This document shows positions 25,953-34,679 of a DNA stretch of 64,000 bases, one piece after another. The DNA is taken from the NCBI RefSeq assembly GCF_004078655.1, contig NZ_RZNC01000006.1, positions 62,001 through 126,000 of the forward strand. The letters run 5' to 3'. The position numbers were made by a program, and so were the translations under genes. The notes under the pieces were generated by a model, which did no database searches, had not been told where the DNA came from, and worked only from the letters and a program-made list of their open reading frames with translations. The DNA comes from Labedella populi (lineage in GTDB: Bacteria > Actinomycetota > Actinomycetes > Actinomycetales > Microbacteriaceae). The stretch's first letter is position 1. The number at the start of each line of letters is the position of its first letter.

Positions 25953-26572
25953 GCCGCACGGGTCGATCCGGGCGGGCGCTCCGCGCGGCCATCGCCGTGG
26001 GAGCGCTCGTCGTCACCTGCTCGATCGCCGGTTGCGCCTCCGCGACCGGCGATCGGCCGGGCGGCGGGAGCGCCGGATCGGACGACACCGAGACCCTCAT
26101 GGTGCCTCCGACGCCGTTCGAGGGGCCCTGGGCCGAGCTGCTGATGACGATGTACGGCATCGGGACGACGGCGGAGCGCGAGGCCCTCGCGGACGGCGCG
26201 ATCGACGAACTCGAGTACTCCTACTTCCGCGACCGGATCGTCGAGTGCCTCGGCGACCTCGGCGTCGAGGCCTCCTTCGCGGCGGACTCAACGCTCGAGT
26301 ACACCCCTTCGGACGAGGCCGCCGAGGACGACGCCGATGCCTGCATGGGGGAGGGCGGCATCCAGGTGCTCACGCTCAAGGACACCATCGACCGGAACCC
26401 GGAGAACCTCGACGAGGCGACGATCATGGTCGAATGCCTCCAGGAGGCGGGACTCGTCGGCCCCGAGTACACCGCGCGCGACTACGTCGCCGGAGTCGGA
26501 TTGTCGGACCACGGCGACGACGACGCGTTCGCCGAATGCACCGCCGATCCCCTCGGCCTCCTGGAGCGGTGA
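25937..26572 (+). CDS. Hypothetical lipoprotein
   Basis: An unrecognised protein of about 211 residues. A hydrophobic segment (AIAVGALVVTCSIAGC) ends in a lipobox-like I-A-G-C, followed by a Gly/Ser linker and an acidic exported domain. Four conserved-looking Cys occur in a regular pattern (RIVECLGDLG, DACMGEGG, VECLQEAGL, FAECTADP), suggesting two disulfides. The start is uncertain: a TTG at 25937 overlaps the end of the bacteriocin-like frame, and no good ribosome-binding site is visible. An immunity or accessory role for the upstream remnant is possible but unsupported. The small membrane protein follows after eight bases. Confidence 0.6.
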   Translation: MGHVLSRTGRSGRALRAAIAVGALVVTCSIAGCASATGDRPGGGSAGSDDTETLMVPPTPFEGPWAELLMTMYGIGTTAEREALADGAIDELEYSYFRDRIVECLGDLGVEASFAADSTLEYTPSDEAAEDDADACMGEGGIQVLTLKDTIDRNPENLDEATIMVECLQEAGLVGPEYTARDYVAGVGLSDHGDDDAFAECTADPLGLLER

Positions 26573-26580
26573 CGAGCACC

Positions 26581-26766
26581 ATGGACATCCTGACGACCAT
26601 CATCTCGCTCGTCATCACGGCGGCGATCGCGATCCCTCTCGTGATCGCCGCCGTGTTCGCGACGCAGTTGCTTCGGATCGCCCGGACGCGCCGCAATCCT
26701 CGTCGCACCGTCGAGGACGACCCGCACGAGGACGACCCGCACGAGGACCTCGACGAGAAGGGCTGA
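26581..26766 (+). CDS. Small single-pass membrane protein
   Basis: A 61-residue protein with one long hydrophobic helix (residues 4-28, LTTIISLVITAAIAIPLVIA onward), a basic patch (RIARTRRNPRR) and an acidic tail with a tandem DDPHE repeat. The basic patch predicts a cytoplasmic C-terminus. It lies eight bases after the lipoprotein gene and is likely co-transcribed. A GTG at 26569, overlapping the upstream stop, is the alternative start. No family is recognised. Confidence 0.6.
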   Translation: MDILTTIISLVITAAIAIPLVIAAVFATQLLRIARTRRNPRRTVEDDPHEDDPHEDLDEKG

Positions 26767-26872
26767 CCCGCACGCTCCACGACGGCCGTCTCCTGCCATT
26801 GGATCCGTACACACCCACTCGGGCGCGCGCCACCGGGTGCAGCAGCACGCGTCACCCGCTTAGCGTCGAGGG

Positions 26873-27364
26873 ATGCAGACGTTCCTGCCGTACGCCGACT
26901 TCGAGCGGAGCGCCCGTGCGCTCGACACCAAGCGACTTGGCAAGCAACGCGTCGAGACCCTCCAGGTGATGCGCGCGCTCACCGTCGAGGGCTACGGCTG
27001 GCGGCATCACCCGGTGGCGAAGATGTGGCGCGGTCACCGGCCGAGCCTCATGGTCTACCAGGATGCGACGTGCACCGAGTGGGAGCGTCGCGGCTTCGCC
27101 GACACGTGCCGCGAGAAGACGCTCGCCGTCCTCGCGATCCCCTCGCTCCTCAGCCGCCAGAACCTCCGGGTTCCCGTCATCGACGAGCTCCTGGCCTACG
27201 AGCTCGGTCAGACCCCGCCACCGCCGTGGCTCGGTCGCGAGGACATCCACGAGAGCCACCGCTCGAACCTGCTCCGGAAGGATCCCGAGTTCTACGGCGA
27301 GCTCTTCCCGGACACCCCCGCCGACCTCGACTACGTGTGGCCGGTCCCGAAGGGCGCGCCCTAG
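26873..27364 (+). CDS. Pyrimidine dimer DNA glycosylase/endonuclease V-family protein (MSMEG_6728-like)
   Basis: This 163-residue protein begins MQTFLPYADFERSARALDTK and continues with LGKQRVETLQVMRAL and HHPVAKMWRGHRPSLMVY, the pattern of the MSMEG_6728/PF03013 group. Distant relatives include T4 endonuclease V, which cuts at UV-induced pyrimidine dimers. Catalysis in that enzyme uses the N-terminal Thr; here the second residue is Gln and Thr is third, so activity is uncertain. It is monocistronic, and the preceding intergenic region shows no obvious damage-response box. The family call is firm and the function inferred. Confidence 0.8.
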   Translation: MQTFLPYADFERSARALDTKRLGKQRVETLQVMRALTVEGYGWRHHPVAKMWRGHRPSLMVYQDATCTEWERRGFADTCREKTLAVLAIPSLLSRQNLRVPVIDELLAYELGQTPPPPWLGREDIHESHRSNLLRKDPEFYGELFPDTPADLDYVWPVPKGAP

Positions 27365-27477
27365 CCGCGGCCGGGAGGAACACGTCCAGGAACGCGACGA
27401 AGCGAGCCGGTCGCACCGGTAAGCGACCGCGTGGCCGTTTCGGTCACGGGGGCAGGATGCGCCGGCCGGTATCGAGG

Positions 27478-29274
27478 TCACGATCGAGGCGGCACCGTGT
27501 TCGGCCCGACCTCCGAGGTCGCGAGTTCGATGTACGAGGGGCCGCCGCTCGGAACCAGCGCGTCGAGGAAACCGATGCGAAGAGCGCTCACCGAGAATTC
27601 GCCGCTCGACTCCTTCGTCGGCACCTCGAGGAGTGGGCCGGGCGGAGATCCCGGCTGATCCGGTTGCACGTTCACCATGATCGAGAGCACGGATGGCAGC
27701 GCTGACACGAGGCCCTCCAGCACGCCGACGACGGGGGACGTGAGAGCCGTGAGACTCGAACCCCCAGAGGCGAGCGGGTCGATGAGCGAAGCCGTGAGCT
27801 GCGACGCGATGGCGGCGAGGAGTGTCGGACCCAACCCGAGCAACGTGCTGACCAGTCCGCTCACGGATATTCCGAGCACGGAGAGCACTGCGTCGAGAAC
27901 CGACACGAGTCCGAGCACTTCGGTGTCGACGGCGACGCTCGCCGTGCCTGCGAGCACCTCGCCGATCGTTGCATCGAGATCGACGTCGAGGCGAACGATG
28001 CGGGTCGCGCCGAGACTCACGACTGCGGAGACGTCCACCACGATCCGAGCGGCGAGGAGCGCCGAGCGGAGCGATGACACGACCGCAGCCGTCCACGTGT
28101 CGAGGAGGCCGCCGGCTCGAGCCACGAGATCATCGACGACATCCGCGTCGATGACGAGCTCGGAGTTGGGCGGCAAATCGTTCACACCACGGGCGTCATC
28201 ACCGAGGAGGTCAGCGAGATCCACACGGAGCGACCCGGCCACGGGGTCGATCGTCACGACCCCGTCGGTGAGGGGAGTGACGAGGAACGGCTCGAGGGTC
28301 CGCGTGAGGTCGAGTCCCGTAATCGCTATCGAGCCCGTCAGCGCGCCGAGCGACAGTTCGTCGACGAGCGCCGAGAGGATCGAGTCGCGGATGGCGAGGC
28401 TCACGAGGCCGCTACTCCCGACGAGCGAGGACGCGGCGGCGTCGAGGCTCGCGGCGGTCGATGTGGCTGCGTCCGCCAGAGCTCCGACGGTCGGACTGTC
28501 GACGTCGAGCGCGAGACCGGCGATGCCGTACTCCCGCCTGACTCCCGTCACGGATCCGTCGCCCCACGCGGCGCTCTCGGCGGCAGCGCACCAATCGAGG
28601 TGCGCTTGCGATCCGACGGCGCCGATTTCGATCGTGGGGTCGACGACGCCCTGCAGTTCGGGCACGAGGCCGTCGAGGGAGAGCCGTGCGGGTTCCGGGA
28701 ACTGGTCGGTCGGCGTCTCCGACGAGACGAGCAATGCCCCGCTGTCGTCGACGAGTCCTGATGCCGCGGCCGAGCTGCCCGTGGTCGTCACGCGTGCCAC
28801 CTGGTTGACGGCTCCAGCAGAGCCGGCGGGGAGACCCACGTCGAGGCCCGTCAGGTCGAGCCCGACGATCCCGTCGAGGAGGTCGACGGCGAGCGGTCGC
28901 CCGAACGTGTCCGTGGTGGGATCGGCGTCGCCGCTCCCGAGGTCGACGGCCGACGCCGGCTGCACGATCGCGGGTCCAACCGCCGGGCGGACGAGGACGA
29001 GCTCCTCCAGTTCCGCGACGTCGTCCAGATCCTGGCCGAGCAACTCCCCACGGAGGAATGTCGAGCTCGCGGCTGTCGTGTAGCCCGTATCCGCGCCGCA
29101 GTCGAAACTCGACGTCCCGACCGTCGTGTGCCCCCACTCCGCATCGTTCCAGCCGGCGACGGTCGCCGAGACGTCAGGGGGGACGATCGCGAGGACCACG
29201 AGCGCGGCGACGGCACACACGGCTCGTCGGCTGATCCGTCCGGGCACTGAGGCGTGCCGAGGAATGCTTCTCAT
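27478..29274 (-). CDS. Choice-of-anchor G family surface protein
   Basis: This 598-residue exported protein is last in the four-gene surface operon. After a hydrophobic signal (residues 19-33) comes TVAGWNDAEWG (39-49), the Trp-Asn-Asp-x-Glu-Trp motif seen after SipW-dependent signal peptides, and also in the first gene of this operon. The mature part is rich in Val, Leu, Ser, Asp and Thr with few Lys, as in extracellular beta-rich proteins, and carries long Leu/Val/Ser repeats around 440-560. It matches the choice-of-anchor G family of actinobacteria. The ATG overlaps the upstream gene by four bases. It may be the major wall- or filament-associated component; the function is unknown. Confidence 0.8.
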   Translation of the reverse strand: MRSIPRHASVPGRISRRAVCAVAALVVLAIVPPDVSATVAGWNDAEWGHTTVGTSSFDCGADTGYTTAASSTFLRGELLGQDLDDVAELEELVLVRPAVGPAIVQPASAVDLGSGDADPTTDTFGRPLAVDLLDGIVGLDLTGLDVGLPAGSAGAVNQVARVTTTGSSAAASGLVDDSGALLVSSETPTDQFPEPARLSLDGLVPELQGVVDPTIEIGAVGSQAHLDWCAAAESAAWGDGSVTGVRREYGIAGLALDVDSPTVGALADAATSTAASLDAAASSLVGSSGLVSLAIRDSILSALVDELSLGALTGSIAITGLDLTRTLEPFLVTPLTDGVVTIDPVAGSLRVDLADLLGDDARGVNDLPPNSELVIDADVVDDLVARAGGLLDTWTAAVVSSLRSALLAARIVVDVSAVVSLGATRIVRLDVDLDATIGEVLAGTASVAVDTEVLGLVSVLDAVLSVLGISVSGLVSTLLGLGPTLLAAIASQLTASLIDPLASGGSSLTALTSPVVGVLEGLVSALPSVLSIMVNVQPDQPGSPPGPLLEVPTKESSGEFSVSALRIGFLDALVPSGGPSYIELATSEVGPNTVPPRS

Positions 29275-30119
29275 ACGTCATCCCTCCCGCTCGGGAGCGT
29301 GAGTCGCGCGGCCACCGTTGAACCCGCCGTCCGATCGCCCGTCGCTCCTCGCCCGCGAGTCGCGAGCGCGGTCACGCCGAGCCCGAGCGCGCCGAGCGCG
29401 GCGAGGAGGAGCCCGATCGGATCCGCACCGGTAACGGGGAGGCCGCCGGCCGGCGTGTCCGTCGGGCGGGTCAGATCGTTGGTGAGAGGAATGCCGATCG
29501 GACGACCAGGAGTACTCGGCTGTCCGGGTGTGCTCGGATCCTCTGCCGCCGCCGTGAGGCCGAGACCGATGTCGCCGCTCAATCCCATGAGCGACTCGTC
29601 GCGGGCATCGGTCGACTCGAGGCCGATGCCGACGAGGAGATGCGTGCCGTCGACGGGATCGACCCCGTGGAGGTCGAAGACGGGACTCACGGTCGAGTAG
29701 TCGTCGCTCGGCCGCGCGTCAGTCACGACCTCCCAGCCGGCGGGGCAGCGCGGGCTGTCGGGCACTCCTGTCCACGCGACGTCGCACCGTTCAACAGTCG
29801 CGACGAGACCCTCCGGGTGCTCGACGAGATCGCCGTCCTTCCAAATCTCGAGAACGAGCGAAGCGTCGGAGGACCCCTCGATCGTCGCGGTGACCTCCCA
29901 ATATCGGATGACGCCGGGGCTCAGGGCCTCCAGCTGCGCGGGGTAGGGGTCGGACGACAGCACGAGACGACCGGGCGCTCCGTTCTCGGGAACCACCTGA
30001 AGCGCTGCATGAGCCGAGCCGGAGAGGAGGACGACCCCGCAGACGAGTGAGCCGACCGCCGCGGAAGCGGCCGCCCTCACCACGGCATACCGCGGCGTCC
30101 TCCTGTTGCCCGCCGTCAT
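29271..30119 (-). CDS. LPVTG-tailed cell-wall surface protein
   Basis: This 282-residue exported protein has a signal peptide (residues 12-38, ending SGSAHA), an extracellular beta-type domain with a Cys pair (RCDVAWTG, PRCPAGWE), a Pro/Thr/Gly linker and a C-terminal LPVTG at 227-231. A hydrophobic helix (IGLLLAALGALGLGVTAL) and Arg residues follow, which is the sortase-substrate layout. The tail after the helix is longer than usual (about 30 residues). No sortase is encoded in the window, so a housekeeping sortase elsewhere is needed. Both ends overlap neighbouring genes (ATGA), binding it tightly to the signal peptidase and anchor-G genes. It probably serves as a wall anchor for the operon's products. 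Confidence 0.8.
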   Translation of the reverse strand: MTAGNRRTPRYAVVRAAASAAVGSLVCGVVLLSGSAHAALQVVPENGAPGRLVLSSDPYPAQLEALSPGVIRYWEVTATIEGSSDASLVLEIWKDGDLVEHPEGLVATVERCDVAWTGVPDSPRCPAGWEVVTDARPSDDYSTVSPVFDLHGVDPVDGTHLLVGIGLESTDARDESLMGLSGDIGLGLTAAAEDPSTPGQPSTPGRPIGIPLTNDLTRPTDTPAGGLPVTGADPIGLLLAALGALGLGVTALATRGRGATGDRTAGSTVAARLTLPSGRDDV

Positions 30120-30718
30120 GGCGCCGTCATCGACGGTGAGCCGCTCGACGGGTCTGAGGACTTGTGGGATTCGAACGGTCGGCGCTCAGGCGGCCAGAAC
30201 GACCACACGAACACCATCGCCACGAGCCCGGCGGTGATACCGATCGCCGCCGGTGTGCGAAGGACGGAGAGCGCAGCGGCACCGCCCGGGACCGCGACGA
30301 GCACCCGCTCGGCGGCGCGCACGACGTACGGCTCGCGGTCGGCAGTGTCGTTGGCATCGCCCTTCAGTACGAGCGAACGAGCAGAGGCGTCGTCCGCCAC
30401 GAGCCCCACCGACTCGACCCGGTGGGTGACGGGGAGCGCTCCGCCGGGACGGGGCACCGTCACGACGTCTCCGACCATCACGCGCGACGCATCCACGTGC
30501 TGCACGATCGCCGCCGTGCCGGTCGGCATCGAGGGGGCCATCGACCCCGTCGTGAACACGATGACCGACAATCCGAACACCCACCCGGACGCCACACAGG
30601 CAAGCACGGCGATACCGACGAGGCCGGCGATCGTGACGAGGACCGAAGCGGTCGTCGATGTCCTGGCAGGAGCTGTCACCTCAGCGTCGATCCGGGTCTG
30701 CTCGAGCAGCGACGGCAT
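30116..30718 (-). CDS. Signal peptidase I, S26B (SipW-like)
   Basis: This 200-residue membrane protease has two membrane helices flanking the catalytic domain. The serine box TTGSMAPSMPTG (Ser about 59) and the second box LPVTHRVESV, with His (about 99) in place of the Lys of ordinary bacterial LepB, place it in the ER-type S26B group that includes Bacillus SipW. A GDAND segment near 121 supplies the conserved Asp. SipW-type enzymes process special signal peptides of co-encoded fibre or surface proteins. Here the likely substrates are the gene just upstream and the anchor-G protein. GAGGTG precedes the ATG. It overlaps the LPVTG gene by four bases. Confidence 0.88.
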   Translation of the reverse strand: MPSLLEQTRIDAEVTAPARTSTTASVLVTIAGLVGIAVLACVASGWVFGLSVIVFTTGSMAPSMPTGTAAIVQHVDASRVMVGDVVTVPRPGGALPVTHRVESVGLVADDASARSLVLKGDANDTADREPYVVRAAERVLVAVPGGAAALSVLRTPAAIGITAGLVAMVFVWSFWPPERRPFESHKSSDPSSGSPSMTAP

Positions 30719-30725
30719 CGTCACC

Positions 30726-31421
30726 TCAGTTCGACTCGGACGCGAACTCCCAGGCGGGAGCGACGGAGCGACCCTGGAGATCGTCGAGGGCCGTGCCGGT
30801 CGGCAGCGTCGGTGCCGCCGGGAGCTCCACCTCGAAGCAGTAGAACTGCGTCGAGCCCGAGCTCTCGAGCAGTGATTGCGTCGCCGAACCGCCGGTCGCA
30901 GCAAGAAGCCCGTCCGCGATGAGCGTCGGCCCGCCGGTGACCCCGGCGAACGCCGAGGCGTCGCACGTGAATGCGGCGTCGTCCGTCGCGACCCTGACCT
31001 CGAGCGCACCGAAGAGCAACCCGGCCGGGTCGTCACTCGCCGGCCCGTCGGCGGCGACCGCCGGCTGGAGCAGCACGTCACCCGCGACGGAATCCGCACT
31101 CGTGCGGAGCGCCACGGGTGCATAGAGGAGGTCGCCGGGAGCGAGGGAGAGCCCGTCGATACCGAAGATCATCTCGCCACCGGGGTTGGACTCCTCGTTC
31201 ACGAAGCCGGCCGCGGCGAAGGGGACGACCGTGTTCTGCTCCACCTCGAAGGTCGAGGTCCCGATGCCGGGCCCGCCGGAACCGTTGCCGCCGAACACCC
31301 ACTCGGTGTCGTTCCATGCGGCGAGAGTCGCTGTGACGGCGACGCCGACGAGCGTGCCCCCAGCGAGAACGGCGAAGATCTTGTGGCGGCGGGAGGCTGT
31401 CGTGGAACGTGTCGGGGTCAT
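30726..31421 (-). CDS. SipW-dependent signal-peptide surface protein
   Basis: This 231-residue exported protein is the first gene of the operon. A basic n-region (RRHK) and hydrophobic core (IFAVLAGGTLVGVAVTATLA) lead into AAWNDTEW (34-41), the conserved motif after SipW-type cleavage sites, as in TasA/CalY-like proteins. The mature protein is acidic and Ala/Gly-rich, with two Cys (FTCDASAF, QFYCFEVEL) that may pair. The start at 31421 has AAAAGGA in good position; a longer upstream frame lacks any signal. Its likely role is a secreted matrix or fibre subunit processed by the next gene product, inferred by analogy with the tapA-sipW-tasA operon. Confidence 0.78.
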   Translation of the reverse strand: MTPTRSTTASRRHKIFAVLAGGTLVGVAVTATLAAWNDTEWVFGGNGSGGPGIGTSTFEVEQNTVVPFAAAGFVNEESNPGGEMIFGIDGLSLAPGDLLYAPVALRTSADSVAGDVLLQPAVAADGPASDDPAGLLFGALEVRVATDDAAFTCDASAFAGVTGGPTLIADGLLAATGGSATQSLLESSGSTQFYCFEVELPAAPTLPTGTALDDLQGRSVAPAWEFASESN

Positions 31422-31504
31422 GGCAGTCCTTTTGAGGTCGGGGCGCCGGATCCGGGTAATCGCGGCCTTCCCTTGCCGACGGTAGGGAGCGCCGCCTCCG
31501 ATAT

Positions 31505-31638
31505 CACTACTGGTGCGCACCTTCCCGTAGTGCGCGCGTGCGGGTTCGGACCCCGACACCCCTCAGGCGGTCGGACCGGGTCACTCGTTCGAGGGGGGAC
31601 GCCGCCCGGCGGCTTTCCGGCAACCCCCACTGGGGGTT
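31505..31638. promoter_or_regulatory. Nested palindromes in the divergent control region
   Basis: Between the surface operon (start 31421, leftward) and the LuxR-type regulator (start 31823), CACTAC (31505-31510) and GTAGTG (31527-31532) enclose the perfect palindrome GGTGCGCACC (31512-31521). A separate hairpin, AACCCCC-ACT-GGGGGTT, lies at 31622-31638. These are candidate operators for the adjacent regulator. No clear -35/-10 pair could be picked, and no gene is seen in this 400-base gap. Confidence 0.4.
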
Positions 31639-31776
31639 CCGCGATGACCGGGGGGGTGTCGCCGATCGCGCTACGGCATCGTCGGCGACTACTGAGAACC
31701 GCAGCCCCCGCTACCGATTCACTGCGTATGGTGGCTACTGGTCCACTAGGTTTTGAGGTGCCGGCAACGACCTGCC

Positions 31777-31822
31777 GACAGCGCTCTCGGAGTCTCGACG
31801 ACAGCGCTCTGGGAGTCTCAAC
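31777..31822 (+). repeat. 23-bp direct duplication spanning the ribosome-binding site
   Basis: Two adjacent 23-bp copies (31777-31799 and 31800-31822, 21 of 23 identical) end exactly at the ATG of the LuxR-type regulator. The second copy supplies GGGAG seven bases before the start; the first has CGGAG at the same place. This looks like a recent tandem duplication able to alter leader or translation-initiation strength. Confidence 0.75.
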
Positions 31823-34543
31823 ATGAGATCGCGTGGGGCCCCAACGGCGGGAACGATTGGGGAGGCCGCGAACGTGATCACGGATGACGCTGAGAGAAGT
31901 GGGGCGTCCGCGAGGACGCCCCTGAGCTCCGGCGTCATCGGTTCCGGTCGCAGCGTCGACGCGATCGTCGCAGCGCTTCAGGACGGCCGGAGCATCCTAA
32001 TCTCCGGAACCCTCGGGTCGGGGAAGACCCATCTCGCCGACACCGTCCTCCGGACCCTGTCTCCGTCGACGCAGACACCTCTCTTCGTCCGCGCCGCCGC
32101 TTCTCTCGCCATGACCCCCATGGGAGCGCTCCTCACGAACCCCGCCGTGGCAGCCCTGCTGACCGGCACCGACGTATCCGGCGTCGGCACTCCAGTCGTC
32201 GTGATCGACGACGCCCACTTCCTCGACGTCGAATCAGCGCAGTGGATCACGCGGGCCATGCACGCCGGTCGCGTCATCGTGCTCGCGACGGCGGCGCCCA
32301 GCTCCTCGTCAGAGGCCCGGCGCGCTCATCCCGAGACGCTCACCGAGCTCGACGAATGGTGGATCAGCAACCGTGTGGATCGAATCGACCTGCGTCCCCT
32401 CTCCGCCGGCGAATCGGACGAGCTCATCGAAGAGGTGGCGGGTCGCGGTGTCATCGACAGGATCCGCCGAGCGCAACTGCATCACGCTTCTGGCGGGTCG
32501 CGCCTCGTCCTCGTGGAGATGGTGCGACGGCTGATGGAGCAGACCGACGGTGAGCGCCTCGGTCCGGGGCACAGTCAGGCCCCGATCACGGCGCGCATCC
32601 GCGACGTCCTGCGGTACCAATTGGCGGAGCTGAGCACGGGCGAGCGCGTGACCCTCGCGCTCGTCAGTCGACTGGGCGGCGTCGCTCGAGCGCGACTCTC
32701 ACGCGTCATCGACGCTCGCGCTGTCGACCGTCTCCTCGTGAAGCGCCACCTCCGGCTCGATCCACGTGTCCCCGGCATGCTGCTCGCATCGAGCATCTTC
32801 TCGTCGCTCAGCGAGATGGCGGGTGAAGCCGACGAGGTCGAACGTCTCGTCGACGCTCTCGGCGACGTCCTGTCGCCGGAGACCACCCTGAGCGGCGAGG
32901 AGGCGACCGATCTCGCGATGCGCTGGTCCTTCGACCAGCGGCTCGCGCAGGCCGTCGAGCGCCACGACGACCTGGTCGTCGAACGCATCGTGCTGACGGC
33001 CTCGGCGCGTGCGATCGACCGGGACAACGCCCGTGACGCGCTCATGTTCGCGCGCATGGCCGAGGCGATCGGCCCATCGGCCGACTCGCGCCTCGCGCTC
33101 TCACGGGCGCTTTCAGCGCTACGCCACGACGACGAAGCGCTCACCGTCCTCGAATCGGCCGTGCCGCTGTTGCGTGACGACGACGAGTGCTACCGGCTGT
33201 TCACGTGGTGGTGCGCTCTCCTCATGGGCCTCGGTCGGCACGACCGCTTGTCCGACCTGTGTGCGTCGGCGCCGAGCTGGCCGGGTTCCGGACCCCTCCT
33301 GCGCGGAGAGGTCAGAGCAGCCGGAGCACGGGTCGCCTTGTCGTTCATGCGCTGGGACGAGGTCGTGCGGCACGGCGAGGAGATCGTCGATGACACGACG
33401 TGTTCGCTCTCGACTCGCGTGCGCGCGGCCGTAGAGACGGCGGCGGCGCACGGCTACCGCGGGGACGTGGCGAGCGCGTATCGCCTCCTGGACATCGCCA
33501 GACGCATCAACACCGATCCCCTCACGGGAGACGCCATCGACGAGATCGGCCACGTCACGACCCTCTCGGGCGAGGCGCTCCTGCGCTTCAACCTCAGAAC
33601 GGGCGGGAGGGATCTCCTCGGCGACGTCGACGCGTTCGTCGCCCGCACGACCATCCGCGAGGGCGGACCGGCGCTCGCATTCCTCGGCTACGCGGGCGCC
33701 GTCGCGGACCTCCTCCGCGGCGACTTCCGGGCCGCCGACCTCGAGTACCGTACCGCCGTCAGCCGCTTCACGACGACCGACTCGACGGGGTGGCGGAGCG
33801 GGATGCACGCAGAGCACGCCCTCGTCCTCGCACTCCTCGGCGATACGTCGGCGGCGGAAGCCTCCTTGCGCCGAGCGGAGGGACTCTCGGTGGAGCGGAC
33901 TCCGATCACGCGTCACCTCTATGCGCGAGCGCGATACGTGACGGCTGCGCAGAGCACAACCGTGGACACCCACGTCTTGCAACGCGAACTCCTCGAGCTC
34001 TCTGCAGGTTCACCGTCTCTGCACGTCGTGGACCTGTACCTCGTCATCGTGTTCGGCGGCGGCACGGCCACCGATCGCGATGCCCTGCGGAGGACGGCCG
34101 GCGAGATTCAGCATCCCCTCGGTCTCGTCCTCGATCGCCACGTCACTGCTCGCGACGAACGTGACCCGAGGAAGCTCGAGGCCGTCGCGGCGGAGTTCGT
34201 GGAGATGGGCGCCTACCTTTTCGCTCGGCAGGCCCAGCAGGACGCGATCCGAGAGCACGAACGTGCCGGCAACGCTCTCCGATCGTCGCAAGCGCGGAAG
34301 CAACTCGCAACGTACGGACCAGGGCCCCGCGCCCGCGCAGGGGGAGGCGGCTCCCCCGCCGAGCGACTGTCGGAGCGCGAGCATCAAATTGCGGTTCTCG
34401 TGGCGGAGGGGCTCAGCAACCGCGAGATCGCCGATCGTCTGTTCCTCTCCGTCCGAACGGTCGAGTCGCACGTCTATCAGGCCCGCTTGAAGCTCGGTGT
34501 CCCGAACCGGCGCAGGTTGGCGGACGAGCTGCCGTCGTCCTGA
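31823..34543 (+). CDS. Large ATP-binding LuxR-family (LAL-type) regulator
   Basis: This 906-residue STAND-type regulator has an N-terminal ATPase with Walker [10 protein letters not shown] (61-69) and Walker [12 protein letters not shown] (about 125-135), a long helical middle region resembling TPR-like sensor repeats, and a C-terminal LuxR helix-turn-helix. The helix-turn-helix ([20 protein letters not shown], then [18 protein letters not shown]) occupies roughly the last 60 residues. Such proteins act as ATP-gated transcription activators. Divergent placement from the SipW/anchor-G operon makes that operon the most likely target. The 23-bp duplication abuts its start codon. The signal it senses is unknown. 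Confidence 0.88.
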   Translation: MRSRGAPTAGTIGEAANVITDDAERSGASARTPLSSGVIGSGRSVDAIVAALQDGRSILISGTLGSGKTHLADTVLRTLSPSTQTPLFVRAAASLAMTPMGALLTNPAVAALLTGTDVSGVGTPVVVIDDAHFLDVESAQWITRAMHAGRVIVLATAAPSSSSEARRAHPETLTELDEWWISNRVDRIDLRPLSAGESDELIEEVAGRGVIDRIRRAQLHHASGGSRLVLVEMVRRLMEQTDGERLGPGHSQAPITARIRDVLRYQLAELSTGERVTLALVSRLGGVARARLSRVIDARAVDRLLVKRHLRLDPRVPGMLLASSIFSSLSEMAGEADEVERLVDALGDVLSPETTLSGEEATDLAMRWSFDQRLAQAVERHDDLVVERIVLTASARAIDRDNARDALMFARMAEAIGPSADSRLALSRALSALRHDDEALTVLESAVPLLRDDDECYRLFTWWCALLMGLGRHDRLSDLCASAPSWPGSGPLLRGEVRAAGARVALSFMRWDEVVRHGEEIVDDTTCSLSTRVRAAVETAAAHGYRGDVASAYRLLDIARRINTDPLTGDAIDEIGHVTTLSGEALLRFNLRTGGRDLLGDVDAFVARTTIREGGPALAFLGYAGAVADLLRGDFRAADLEYRTAVSRFTTTDSTGWRSGMHAEHALVLALLGDTSAAEASLRRAEGLSVERTPITRHLYARARYVTAAQSTTVDTHVLQRELLELSAGSPSLHVVDLYLVIVFGGGTATDRDALRRTAGEIQHPLGLVLDRHVTARDERDPRKLEAVAAEFVEMGAYLFARQAQQDAIREHERAGNALRSSQARKQLATYGPGPRARAGGGGSPAERLSEREHQIAVLVAEGLSNREIADRLFLSVRTVESHVYQARLKLGVPNRRRLADELPSS

Positions 34544-34679
34544 GTTGCCGTTGCGGCTCCCCTCAGCCGCCCGCAGCGACATCCACCGATCGGTGGACCC
34601 GCCTGACTGTCCTCGTGGGCGTCCGGTCGGTCGCGTGCGGCGAGGTCGCGACCCTTCGACAGGGCTCAGGTGCCGACGC

